The translations under genes were made by a program, and so were the position numbers. The notes beneath the pieces were generated by a model. The model did no database searches. It had not been told where the DNA came from and worked only from the letters and a program-made list of their open reading frames with translations. From Pseudoprimorskyibacter sp. (GTDB lineage: Bacteria; Pseudomonadota; Alphaproteobacteria; Rhodobacterales; Rhodobacteraceae), in contig JAQXDR010000091.1 of the NCBI GenBank assembly GCA_029251265.1, forward strand, positions 1-41,260: a stretch of DNA of 41,260 nucleotides, given 5' to 3'. Every line of letters starts with the position of its first letter. The stretch's first letter is position 1. Shown here in pieces: positions 9,069 to 17,582 of this stretch.

Positions 9069-10064
9069 TTGCATCCAGTTTTACGTATCACACTCCAACG
9101 TTTGGCGTTGGGAGTCCTGACACTGGTGATTGTATCCTTTGTGATCTTTGCTGCTGTTAATTTGTTGCCGGGCGACTTTGCTCAGGCGATCCTTGGTCAG
9201 GGGGCAACACCAGAGGCCGTTGAAGCAATTCGAAACGATATCGGTCTGAATGATCCCTTTTGGATCCGCTATTTTGATTGGTTGGGGGCCTTGGTCTCTG
9301 GCGATTTGGGTGTTTCATACTCTCAGATGATGTTTGCAACGGGAATGGGCGGAGAAGACATCCAGTTGATCCCCATAACCGAGCAGATCGCACCCAGATT
9401 CTACAACACCATGTTCCTTGCGGGGCTCACAGCAATCATTGCGGTACCTATTTCTTTGGCGGTTGGCGTTCTTGCCGCTCTGTACCGTGGATCTGCATTT
9501 GATCGTATTGCGAACATCACCACGCTCAGCTCAATCTCCAGTCCGGAATTCTTTCTTGCGTATGTCTTGACGCTTTTCTTGGCGGTTCAATGGCAAATTT
9601 TGCCGTCTTTGGCATCGGTAACTCCGGAAATGCCCTTGTTCGAGCGCATTTACACGGCGCTTTTGCCGGCACTGACTTTGACCTTGGTGGTGACAGCACA
9701 CATGATGCGGATGACTCGCGCAGCAATCATCAACCTGCTGGCCTCGCCGTATATCGAAATGGCGCGTCTTAAAGGGATCAGTCCTATTCAAGTGATAGTT
9801 AAGCATGCTTTGCCAAACGCTCTCGCCCCGATCATCAATGTCGTGGCGCTCAACCTTGCGTATTTGGTGACGGGCGTTGTGGTCGTCGAGGTCGTCTTCG
9901 CCTATCCGGGCATTGGGAATTTGTTTGTAGATGCCGTACGAAGTCGAGATATCCCCGTGGTTCAGATATGCTGTCTGATTTTTGCGTCCGCCTACGTTCT
10001 TTTGAACCTGACGGCCGACATCCTGTCTATCCTGTCCAACCCACGTCTGAGGCACCCTAAATGA
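9069..10064 (+). CDS. Peptide-type ABC transporter permease, DppB-like
   Basis: This is the first inner-membrane permease of a family 5 (peptide/nickel/opine) ABC importer. The 331-residue protein starts with a conserved N-terminal helix and has the signature of this permease class: DPFWIRYFDWL, GDLGVSYS, the coupling (EAA) loop EMARLKGISPIQVIVKHALPNA (quoted in part), and a C-terminal GIGNLFVDAVRSRDIP. TTG at 9069 is the start, with AGGGG seven bases upstream. Its stop overlaps the start of the next permease by four bases (ATGA at 10061), showing translational coupling. Confidence 0.9.
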   Translation: MHPVLRITLQRLALGVLTLVIVSFVIFAAVNLLPGDFAQAILGQGATPEAVEAIRNDIGLNDPFWIRYFDWLGALVSGDLGVSYSQMMFATGMGGEDIQLIPITEQIAPRFYNTMFLAGLTAIIAVPISLAVGVLAALYRGSAFDRIANITTLSSISSPEFFLAYVLTLFLAVQWQILPSLASVTPEMPLFERIYTALLPALTLTLVVTAHMMRMTRAAIINLLASPYIEMARLKGISPIQVIVKHALPNALAPIINVVALNLAYLVTGVVVVEVVFAYPGIGNLFVDAVRSRDIPVVQICCLIFASAYVLLNLTADILSILSNPRLRHPK

Positions 10065-11419
10065 GCCGCTCTTTAGTTGTACCGGCTATCGCACTTTTAT
10101 TCACGGTTATCGTGCTTGTTGATTTTGTGATGGGTATCGGGGTGCTCTGGTACCTCTATGCTGTCCTGCAAATTCTGATGGTTCCGTTTGAACTTATGAC
10201 GACCGCGACTGCACCAATGGTTGCTGTACTGGGTGGTTGGAAATGGATTGTGTATCTGGCGCTGCTCTGCGTTGGGGGCTACGGGTTTCGCGCGGTTGGG
10301 CAACGGCTTACCAAAAACCGGCCGTTCTATCGCGACATGCCGTTCAGTGTTGCGTTGGGTTACGTTTTCGCAGCGACATTGATCGTGGTTGTCTTGTTAA
10401 ACTACAGCCGTAGTTTTTCTACGCTTGGCGGAATGCCGGACAGTTACTTTTTCTTCAGGTCCGCGCTGCACTTCCTTGTCCTGTCCAGTGTGGCGGCCGT
10501 TTTGTTCCGGCAGTTTGGATGTATGGTCGGGACAGCATCAACACGCAAACTGTTCCGGCAGATGCCGGCTACGGCCTCGTTCGGGATCTTGATCATAATT
10601 TGCTACGCAATTGCCGCGATTTTTGCGCCAATGATCGCACCCCACGGGCAAGAGACGATTTTCCCGCGGGCAAATATTATTCCTCTAGTGCCCGAAGCGA
10701 TGGGTGGTGATCCTGCATTTCCGCTAGGCACAGATCAAATCGGTCGAGATATCTTAAGCCGCTTGATTTATGGGGCACAAAACACCGTTGGCATCGCTTT
10801 TGTAACCACCGTCCTGGCATTTTTTCTAGGTGTGACGGGCGGCTTCCTTGCGGCTGTTCTGCGGGGGTGGGTGGATCAGGTCTTGTCACGTCTGGTAGAC
10901 GTCCTGATGGCAATACCGGCACTAATCTTCTCTTTGTTGCTCATTACGGCCGCGTCGTCGCTGTTTAGTGGAACCGGGCTCACTTGGGCCATGATCGTGA
11001 TCATCGCAGTCATCGATTCAACTAGGGTCTTTCGTCTGTCACGCGCAGTGGGAATGAACATCGTTGTTATGGATTATATCGAGGCATCCCGTCTGCGAGG
11101 CGAAGGTGTTGGTTATATGATTTTCCGAGAAATCCTACCTAATGCGACCGCACCATTGCTGGCGGAATTCGGGCTACGGTTCTGTTTTGTCTTTTTGACC
11201 ATTGCCGCGCTCAGTTTCCTTGGCCTTGGAATCCAGCCACCCTTGGCGGATTGGGGAACTATGGTGAAAGACCTCGGCCAATTTGTAAATTACGCGGCGT
11301 TCTTGCCGCAATACGCGATGCTGCCGTTGCTGCCGGCTGGGGCTATTGCCCTTTTGACCGTGGCGGTGAACTTCGTAGTGGACTGGATGCTGCAGCGCAG
11401 CTCTGGCCTGAAGGAGTAG
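10061..11419 (+). CDS. Peptide-type ABC transporter permease, DppC-like, with N-terminal membrane extension
   Basis: The second permease has a normal DppC core from about residue 160: a TM helix, AIFAPMIAPHG, HPLGTD-like PLGTDQIGRDILSRLIYGA (in part), the EAA loop IEASRLRGEG ... ILPNATAPLL, and ALSFLGLGIQPP. The usual DppC is about 280-310 residues. This one has 452, because some 155 residues precede the core. That part contains about four hydrophobic spans (residues 5-30, 60-80, 98-116 and 130-148). The extension is an open frame with no stop and no change in composition, so it looks native. It may bind a partner or the substrate protein; its function is unknown. Confidence 0.85.
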   Translation: MSRSLVVPAIALLFTVIVLVDFVMGIGVLWYLYAVLQILMVPFELMTTATAPMVAVLGGWKWIVYLALLCVGGYGFRAVGQRLTKNRPFYRDMPFSVALGYVFAATLIVVVLLNYSRSFSTLGGMPDSYFFFRSALHFLVLSSVAAVLFRQFGCMVGTASTRKLFRQMPATASFGILIIICYAIAAIFAPMIAPHGQETIFPRANIIPLVPEAMGGDPAFPLGTDQIGRDILSRLIYGAQNTVGIAFVTTVLAFFLGVTGGFLAAVLRGWVDQVLSRLVDVLMAIPALIFSLLLITAASSLFSGTGLTWAMIVIIAVIDSTRVFRLSRAVGMNIVVMDYIEASRLRGEGVGYMIFREILPNATAPLLAEFGLRFCFVFLTIAALSFLGLGIQPPLADWGTMVKDLGQFVNYAAFLPQYAMLPLLPAGAIALLTVAVNFVVDWMLQRSSGLKE

Positions 11420-11423
11420 ACCA

Positions 11424-13082
11424 ATGGCGAAAGACAGTGATTTCCTTGTCCAGATGAACGATATCTACATCGAAGGACGCAGCGATGAGACTTGGATGCC
11501 GATTATAAACGGTGTTGATCTGACGTTGCGCCGTGGAGAGGTTCTGGGGCTTATTGGTGAATCAGGTGCTGGCAAATCAACCCTTGGCCTGGCGGCAATG
11601 GGCTTTTGTCGGGATGGCGTTCGCATTTCTGGCGGTGAGGTGTATTTTGACGGCATCGACCTTTTGGCGGCGGGTGCATCTGCAAAGCGGAACCTGTTGG
11701 GCAAACGGATCGCGTATGTGGCGCAATCTGCTGCCGCCAGCTTTAACCCTGCGCACCGTTTGATTGATCAACACACCGAAGCGCCGATACGGCATGGTGT
11801 CATGTCGAGGGCTGAGAGTGAAAAAGACGGAATGGAATTATACCAACGTCTGCGTCTGCCCAATCCTGACGAAATCGGCTTTCGTTATCCCCATCAGGTC
11901 TCTGGCGGACAGCTGCAACGTGCAATGACAGCCATGGCCATGTCTTGTCGCCCTGACTTGATTATATTTGATGAACCCACAACCGCTTTGGATGTGACGA
12001 CGCAAATCGAAGTTCTTGCTTCAATCCGCGATATTGTTGCGCAATTCAATACGGCTGCGATCTACATCACACATGATCTAGCCGTTGTGGCGCAGATGGC
12101 GGACAGGATAAAGGTCCTGTTGAAAGGTGATGAGGTGGAAGAGGCCGATACGCGCACGATGCTGACGGACCCAAAAGAAGACTATACCAAAAGCCTATGG
12201 GCCGTTCGGGCGTTTCAAAGACCGCAGAAACCTGCTGTTTTGTCTGGTGCGACTCCGGTCATCTCTGTCAAAAACGTAACGGCTGCTTATGGCCCCGTGC
12301 CGGTTCTCAATGATGTCAGTTTTGATATCCATGAAGGCCGCACAGTCGCAGTTGTCGGCGAATCTGGCTCGGGGAAATCAACGGCAGCACGATGTATTAC
12401 GGGTCTTTTGCCTCCCAAGCAGGGATCGATCGAGTTTGAGGGTCAGGCGTTGCCGTCTGACTATCGAAGGCGCAACCGCATGCAGTTGCGACAAGCCCAG
12501 ATGATTTATCAAATGGCTGATACAGCGCTTAATCCACGTAAAACAATTGGAGAGATTATCGGGCGCCCTGTTCAGTTCTATATGGGATTGACGGGTGCTG
12601 CCAAAAGGAAGCGGGTCGAAGAGCTTTTGGACGAAATTGAGCTTCCAGCTCATCAATATATAGATCGTCTTCCATCCGAGTTGTCTGGCGGGCAAAAACA
12701 GCGCATTGGTATTGCGCGTGCACTTGCAGCCGAGCCTAAATTCATAATTTGTGATGAAGTCACCAGCGCATTGGACCAGCTGGTTGCAGAAGGTATTCTT
12801 AGGTTGCTGGCGCGTTTGCAAGATGATCTGAAGTTGTCGTATATGTTCATCACCCACGATCTTGCGACGGTGCGGTCGATCGCGGATGAGGTGGTTGTCA
12901 TGAAAGATGGGCGCGTGGTCGAACAAGGTCCGAAATCTGAAATGTTCCAACCACCGCATCACGCATATACGGACCTTTTGCTCAGCTCGGTTCCAGAAAT
13001 GGACCCAGATTGGCTTACGAAATTGCTTGCAGAACGGGGCATTGAAAATATTGGCGATGCAGCCGTCACAAAAATGAGTTAA
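11424..13082 (+). CDS. ABC transporter ATPase with two nucleotide-binding domains (DppD-DppF fusion)
   Basis: One 552-residue chain contains both ATPases that drive the importer. NBD1 has Walker A GESGAGKST (45-53), signature VSGGQLQR, Walker B LIIFDEPTTALD and switch THDLAVV. NBD2 has Walker A GESGSGKST (312-320), signature LSGGQKQR, Walker B FIICDEVTSALD and THDLATV. All catalytic residues are present in both halves. The usual C-terminal oligopeptide motif (YT-x-x-LL-x-S-x-P) is present in the second half. The gene follows the permease by four bases with an AAGGAG overlapping its end, and precedes the binding-protein gene by 89 bp. Confidence 0.92.
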   Translation: MAKDSDFLVQMNDIYIEGRSDETWMPIINGVDLTLRRGEVLGLIGESGAGKSTLGLAAMGFCRDGVRISGGEVYFDGIDLLAAGASAKRNLLGKRIAYVAQSAAASFNPAHRLIDQHTEAPIRHGVMSRAESEKDGMELYQRLRLPNPDEIGFRYPHQVSGGQLQRAMTAMAMSCRPDLIIFDEPTTALDVTTQIEVLASIRDIVAQFNTAAIYITHDLAVVAQMADRIKVLLKGDEVEEADTRTMLTDPKEDYTKSLWAVRAFQRPQKPAVLSGATPVISVKNVTAAYGPVPVLNDVSFDIHEGRTVAVVGESGSGKSTAARCITGLLPPKQGSIEFEGQALPSDYRRRNRMQLRQAQMIYQMADTALNPRKTIGEIIGRPVQFYMGLTGAAKRKRVEELLDEIELPAHQYIDRLPSELSGGQKQRIGIARALAAEPKFIICDEVTSALDQLVAEGILRLLARLQDDLKLSYMFITHDLATVRSIADEVVVMKDGRVVEQGPKSEMFQPPHHAYTDLLLSSVPEMDPDWLTKLLAERGIENIGDAAVTKMS

Positions 13083-13171
13083 ACTTTGATCGTAGATTCT
13101 GCATGTGTAGAATAATTTAGACTAACCCGTCGGTCCAAAAGGCCTTGGGATAAACCACGAGGGAGAAGAAA

Positions 13172-14713
13172 ATGGTTTCGATTTCACGTCGCGGATTGCT
13201 GGCGTCTGGTGCAGCAGCAGGTGTGCTTGCAGCGACAGGTATGCCAGTTGCCGCGCAACAGCGTGGTGGCACGTTACGCATCGGCCTGGCCGGAGCAAAC
13301 ACATCAGACAGCTGGGATGGCCGGACGCATTCAGACAGCTATATGATCACGGTTGCCCACGGTGCGGTTTTTGACTGCTTGACCGAAGTTACAGCAGAAG
13401 GTGAATTGGTGGGCGAACTGGCAGAAAGCTGGTCCGCGAGCTCTGACGCCAAAACATGGACTTTCCAGTTGCGCAAGGGTGTTACGTTCCACAACGGCAA
13501 GCCGTTTGGTGCAGACGATGTGCTCGAGTCGCTGCAAATGCACGTGGCAGAAGGCGCAAAGTCAGCAGCCAAGCCAATCGTTTCGTCGATCACAGAAATG
13601 AAAAAAACGGGCGATCACGAGGTCGAATTTACGCTGGCAGTGGGCAATGCCGACTTCCCGTTCCTGATGTCAGATTACCATATTCTGATGTACCCTGCTG
13701 GTCAGATTGAAGAGGCCATCGCCAAGGGTATTGGCACGGGTTTGTACCGCGTAGAGGCATTTGATCCCGGTGTCCGTACATTGATGACCCGCGTTGACGG
13801 ACACTACAAAGACGGTCGGGCCGGTTGGTTCGATAGCGTTGAAGTCAAAGCGATCAACGACAGCTCTGCTCGGATGAACGCGCTGATGACTGGTCAGGTT
13901 GACGCCGTCAACCGCGTTGATTTCAAGACAGAGCCACTCATGCGTGCCAATCCAATGATCAATGTGTTCGAGGTGACTGGTAACCAGCACTACACCTTCC
14001 CTATGTTGACCAATATTAGCCCGTTTGATCAGATCAATGTTCGTCAGGCATTGAAGTATGGTATTAACCGTCAGGAAATGGTTGACAAAATCCTGTTGGG
14101 TCACGGTGCCGTTGGAAATGACCATCCGATTGGTCCGGCGAACCAATATTATGCATCTGATCTACCACAGCTGGAATACGATGCAGATCGTGCCCGTCAT
14201 CATCTGAAAAAAGCTGGTCTTGATAGTCTGTCGATAGATCTTTCGGCCTCTAACGGGGCGTTCTCGGGCGCAGTTGATGCGGCACAGTTATATCAGGCAT
14301 CGGCGAAATCGGCTGGTATCAACATCAATGTGGTCCAAGAGCCTGCTGATGGATACTGGTCCAATGTTTGGCTGAAAAAGCCTTGGTGCGCATGCTACTG
14401 GTCTGGCCGTGCGACGGAAGATTGGATGTTTGCAACTGCTTATGAAAGTGGTGTTCCTTGGAATGACACAAATTGGGAAAATGCACGCTTCCAAGAGCTG
14501 TTACAGGCGGCCCGTGCTGAACTGGATAGCACGAAGCGTCGCGCACAGTACTATGAAATGCAGGCCCTGATGTCTTCCGAAGGTGGTACAATTGTTCCGA
14601 TGTACGCAAACTATGTTGGTGCACACTCAAGCCGTATTACAAATTCGGGGACCATCGGCAATCTTTGGCAGATGGACAGCTCGCGTCTGATCGAACGTTG
14701 GTGGATGTCATAA
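13172..14713 (+). CDS. Peptide-type ABC transporter substrate-binding protein, Tat-exported
   Basis: This is the periplasmic family 5 binding protein of the operon; it captures the solute and delivers it to the permeases. The 513-residue protein begins with a twin-arginine signal (SRRGLL, residues 5-10, then a hydrophobic span and VAAQQ cleavage region). The mature part starts GGTLRIGLAG and has the family segment LAESWSASSDAKTWTFQLRKGV (in part) and TFHNGKPFGADDV. The start has a GAGGGAGAAGAA ribosome site. Tat export suggests folding before transport. Substrate class (peptide, opine, glycoside) cannot be told from sequence alone. A strong terminator follows 23 bp downstream. Confidence 0.92.
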   Translation: MVSISRRGLLASGAAAGVLAATGMPVAAQQRGGTLRIGLAGANTSDSWDGRTHSDSYMITVAHGAVFDCLTEVTAEGELVGELAESWSASSDAKTWTFQLRKGVTFHNGKPFGADDVLESLQMHVAEGAKSAAKPIVSSITEMKKTGDHEVEFTLAVGNADFPFLMSDYHILMYPAGQIEEAIAKGIGTGLYRVEAFDPGVRTLMTRVDGHYKDGRAGWFDSVEVKAINDSSARMNALMTGQVDAVNRVDFKTEPLMRANPMINVFEVTGNQHYTFPMLTNISPFDQINVRQALKYGINRQEMVDKILLGHGAVGNDHPIGPANQYYASDLPQLEYDADRARHHLKKAGLDSLSIDLSASNGAFSGAVDAAQLYQASAKSAGININVVQEPADGYWSNVWLKKPWCACYWSGRATEDWMFATAYESGVPWNDTNWENARFQELLQAARAELDSTKRRAQYYEMQALMSSEGGTIVPMYANYVGAHSSRITNSGTIGNLWQMDSSRLIERWWMS

Positions 14714-14736
14714 TCAACTTTTTTCAAACTAAAAAT

Positions 14737-14768
14737 AAAACGCCCCGTAATGCGGGGCGTTTTCTTCT
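14737..14768 (+). terminator. Rho-independent terminator of the ABC operon
   Basis: CGCCCCG (14741-14747) pairs perfectly with CGGGGCG (14753-14759), loop TAATG. The stem is extended by flanking A and T tracts and followed by a T-rich run. It lies directly after the binding-protein gene and should end the four-gene transcript. Confidence 0.9.
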
Positions 14769-14828
14769 TTTTGGTGGCATACTTTTATTGCCCTATGAAC
14801 TCAGGCCTATGCGTTGCTTCTGACCTTA

Positions 14829-14866
14829 AAACTCTGGGATAGCAGCTGCTCGCTATCCTAGAGTTT
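14829..14866. repeat. Near-perfect 15 bp inverted repeat
   Basis: The arm AAACTCTgGGATAGC (14829-14843) pairs with GCTATCCtAGAGTTT (14852-14866), with one mismatch, around the eight-base loop AGCTGCTC. It sits exactly at the outer edge of the IS66 relic that follows. It could be a bidirectional terminator, a hairpin created by an element end, or a regulatory site. No gene reads into it from the right. Confidence 0.7.
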
Positions 14867-14872
14867 ATGCAC

Positions 14873-15478
14873 ATTTACGACGTTGTTGAGGGTGCCAGTA
14901 ATGTAGTTGTGTGGGTCAATGGTGTTGAGCTTGCAGGTCTTAATCTTGGACACGTATTCCTCAGATCGCCTCGTTTTACAGGTCCAAGTACGCCGGGTGG
15001 TTCTGATCCAGCTCACGCTCGATCATCGCGGGTGAACGCCCCGAAGTACCCTGTCTTGGTCTCGCCGCCCCAGAAGGCCAAGGTGGCGCGGTAAAAATAT
15101 CAACGCCCTGCCGCGCATAGATTTGGCGTTGGCGATACAGCGGCATGTGATCTGAATATTGCGAGACGATTACGCTGGCCGTGATCGCTTTGGCCGGCAT
15201 GCCACCTTTGATCAGTCGCGTTTTTCGCGGGTGCTTGGATTATGACCGGTTCACAGGACTGACAGGCATAATGTGGGTGACGGCTCACAATCATGCAGAA
15301 CTGGGCAGGCATGATGTCCAAATTCACTGACGTCTTTGACAATGATATGATGCTCAGCACCGCAGCCACAGGTAACCTCTGGTGCAAGGCCTCACTCGCA
15401 GCGCGGCAAGTGCTTCGGCAAGACGCCGCGTGCGGCACATGATGTCGACGTCGCAGCCTTCTTTGGCGGATCAATCAC
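14873..15478 (-). pseudogene. IS66 transposase relic, internally deleted and frameshifted
   Basis: Read on the minus strand, pieces of one IS66 TnpC follow in order: RGVLPKHLPRCE, EVTCGCGAEHHIIVKDVSE, then in a shifted frame LDIMPAQFCMIVSRHPHYAC, SDHMPLYRQRQIYARQGVDI, then GGETKTGYFGAFTRDDRA, stop, AGSEPPGV, and finally TCKLNTIDPHNYIT. The catalytic core between the RQGV and TKTGYF motifs is missing, as is most of the C-terminal half. At least two frame changes and two stops are present. The element is dead. It is a different IS66 subtype from the copy at the left end. Confidence 0.75.
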
Positions 15479-15495
15479 CTGGTCTTTGGCATGAA

Positions 15496-15585
15496 CGAAT
15501 GCCGCCACGCGTATCGCTGATCAGAAAACCAACCGGAGCAATGGGTTGCTCCTGCGCAGCCATAAGGTGCGAACGGGTGCTTGCC
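15496..15585 (+). pseudogene. IS66 transposase C-terminal tip
   Basis: On the plus strand, RIADQKTNRSNGLLLRSHKV aligns with the last residues of IS66 TnpC (the same stretch at 3620-3650 reads IAAHKINRIDGLLP). The nucleotides after it resemble those after the relic at 3.65 kb, consistent with an IS66 right end. It is opposite in orientation to the IS66 relic just left of it, so at least two IS66 copies met here. Confidence 0.55.
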
Positions 15586-15593
15586 TTGGACTC

Positions 15594-15731
15594 TCAGACC
15601 GGTTTCGAAGGTGTGACACCTTCGTCCCAACGCATCTTCTTGCGAAAGATCGCTAAATTGGCGCCGTCGACGCTACGTACCTGAAACATATGCTTCGCCA
15701 GATCGAGCCCAACCGTGATAATCTCTGACAT
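15594..15731 (-). pseudogene. IS110-family transposase, N-terminal fragment
   Basis: The ATG at 15731, preceded by AGGAGGGG, opens MSEIITVGLDLAKHMFQVRS, followed by VDGANLAIFRKKMRW. This is the start of IS110-family transposases, including the first Asp of the RuvC-like DEDD domain (GLDLAK). After about 35 residues similarity ends, and a stop follows at 15594. The rest of the transposase (DEDD remainder and the Ser-containing tail) is gone. The ribosome site and start are intact, so a 45-residue peptide could be made. Confidence 0.7.
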
Positions 15732-15876
15732 GAGCCCCCTCCTTTGTGGATCATCGCAGACTTACTTGGTGTGTAGTTGCAGCTAGGGGGCGGTCACATT
15801 ATCAAGCCCCGCGGGTCCAAAAACAGGTTGACGCGTCTGGGGTTATCTAATGCTGCATTTTGCGAGCTGCCAATAT

Positions 15877-15990
15877 TTACGATATGCCTGCCCCATTTTG
15901 ATTTGCAAGATGTTCAAAATCAGCCATGAAAGCCCGGACGTGATCGATGATTTTTTCTTCATCCCAATCGTTTGGGGCATATGTAGACAT
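15877..15990 (-). CDS. Possible 37-residue peptide, unknown
   Basis: An ATG at 15990 opens MSTYAPNDWDEEKIIDHV, followed by RAFMADFEHLANQNGAGIS and a stop. The peptide is acidic with an amphipathic middle and looks like a genuine protein start rather than random sequence, but it is short and ends early, so it may be the 5' remnant of a longer gene cut by neighbouring IS debris. No family recognised. Confidence 0.25.
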   Translation of the reverse strand: MSTYAPNDWDEEKIIDHVRAFMADFEHLANQNGAGIS

Positions 15991-16275
15991 TGATCTTCTA
16001 AACTGTATTTCTTCCGCAACTGCTGTTCGACTAGGTTCAATAAATGCAACCTTGGCGGTAGCGCTCGACCGAAACCTTTCAGACCATAGATTTATTTTAC
16101 TGTTGAAGGCACAGTTGGGCCGCCTTCATCATTACCGCGACCGGGGTGTGCAGTTAATGATGCGCTGGCTTATACTGGTACATATTATGATTATGCTGGT
16201 CCGATGTTGTGGAAAAAATACGATGTTTTCGGTGCAGAAGTAAGGACGATGAACATGACACCAGCGCCTCTGCAA

Positions 16276-17003
16276 TCAGGATTTGCATACGAGCTGCGGT
16301 GCAGGAAGGATCTTGGTCAGCTTGCGGAGGTTTTGGGCGTTTGCCGCAAGGAGGAATGCGTCGTTTACCCCACATGGGCCTGATAATCACAGCCGCCCTA
16401 ACCCAAGAATACGCTTGCGATGGGCGAAGAGTACCTCCGCTTTCTTTTCTAAGCTTCATCAAGACAGCATCTTGTTTGGTCTTGGCGTTCTCCCCGGGCG
16501 AGCTGCGGGGCAGCTGCATGTTCTGCGCGACTGATTGATCTGGCATCAGCATTCGGGCAGCACTTCGATTTGGATGGGCTTGGCAGGTTAGTTTCAAGCC
16601 TCGGTATTTGGGGCTGTCTTTGCCGGTTGGTACTCTGATTGGATCAGAATAGTTGTGGCGAACCTGCTCGAGCACATAACCTTTCGGGCCGGTAATTTGG
16701 TCGTTCCACGCGTCCCACCTTAAAGTTTTTCCAGCTTCAGGTGCCGTCGGTACGACCAGCTTTGTCCGTGACTGGGATGTGAGGTGTGATCTTGCGATCC
16801 ACCAACCACCCAAACATTGGGCCAAACCTGTTAGCCGTGTCTGCGAGGATGCATTTCGGGGCTAGGTCAAACTTGTCTTTAACCCGATCCAGCATGGTGC
16901 GCACACCCTCGCAAAAACAGAGCACGCGTCGCGGCGTTTCAAATTTCCCGCACGACGCGTCGTCATGATGTGAAGGCCAATCGGTTTTAAGTTTTATCTG
17001 CAA
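16276..17003 (-). pseudogene. IS1182-type transposase, C-terminal half with frameshifts
   Basis: Minus-strand pieces in order: EGVRTMLDRVKDKFDLAPK, ILADTANRFGPMFGWLVDRK and ITPHIPVTDKAGRTDGT in one frame; then, in a second frame, a degraded middle with KYRGLKLTCQA; then, in a third frame, RKKAEVLFAHRKRILGLGRL, an in-frame stop, and GVNDAFLLAANAQNLRKLTK. These are the catalytic and C-terminal parts of IS1182-family transposases, including the LFAHLKR-like helix. The relic abuts the 3' end of rsmD with only 12 bp between, leaving that gene intact. Confidence 0.75.
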
Positions 17004-17015
17004 AGATTATTGCGG

Positions 17016-17582
17016 TTACTCGCGCATCAAAACACGCAGAAATGTTACCCATGTATCACCGTACCGACGGCTGTCTTCGATGTGAAACCCTTTTGGGGCG
17101 GATTGCGCGCTGGCCTCTTCCCAGACCACCAGCGCCTCTGCGGTTAACCAGCCTTGGGCCAAGGCCCGATCCAAGGCAGCCGCCCCCTGATCTTGGCCGT
17201 AGGGGGGGTCTAAAAAGACCAATCCACAAGGTGCGGCAGCCGCAGGCAACCGCATAACTTCACAGCGCAACAACTGCGCCCGTGTCCCCAGATCCAGCAT
17301 TGCCGCGTTTTCGCGCCAAATCGTTTGTGCCTTTCGACCACTATCGACCGCCGTTACATGTGTTGCGCCACGGCTTAAGGCTTCGAACCCAAGCGCACCC
17401 GTCCCTGAAAACAGGTCAAGAACACGCACGCCATCAATCACATCACCAAATCGCCCCCCGTCCAAAATCGAAAACAGGCTTTCGCGCACGCGATCCGATG
17501 TGGGCCGAAGATGCGCGGCGGCGTCACCTTTTCCAAGCGACGCCAGCCGACGTCCACGCATCGTACCTGCAACAATCCTCAT
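17016..17582 (-). CDS. rsmD: 16S rRNA (guanine-966-N2)-methyltransferase RsmD
   Basis: RsmD methylates G966 of 16S rRNA in the small subunit using SAM. The 188-residue protein begins MRIVAGTMRGRRL, has the early DRVRESLF helix, the SAM motif LDLFSGTGALG (55-65), and the catalytic DPPY (125-128). Length and motifs are standard. Its start overlaps the stop of the upstream flavoprotein gene by four bases (ATGA at 17579-17582, minus strand), indicating coupled translation. The 3' end is right next to IS1182 debris, but the C-terminus still reads as a complete domain (WVTFLRVLMRE). Confidence 0.93.
   Translation of the reverse strand: MRIVAGTMRGRRLASLGKGDAAAHLRPTSDRVRESLFSILDGGRFGDVIDGVRVLDLFSGTGALGFEALSRGATHVTAVDSGRKAQTIWRENAAMLDLGTRAQLLRCEVMRLPAAAAPCGLVFLDPPYGQDQGAAALDRALAQGWLTAEALVVWEEASAQSAPKGFHIEDSRRYGDTWVTFLRVLMRE

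Noticed and set aside
14867-15094. Plus-strand open frame of 75 codons after the ABC operon
   Set aside because: It lies opposite an IS66 relic whose minus-strand motifs explain the sequence.
16154-16825. Minus-strand open frame of 223 codons
   Set aside because: It is only partly in the transposase frame; correct IS1182 residues appear by changing frames, so the long frame is fortuitous.
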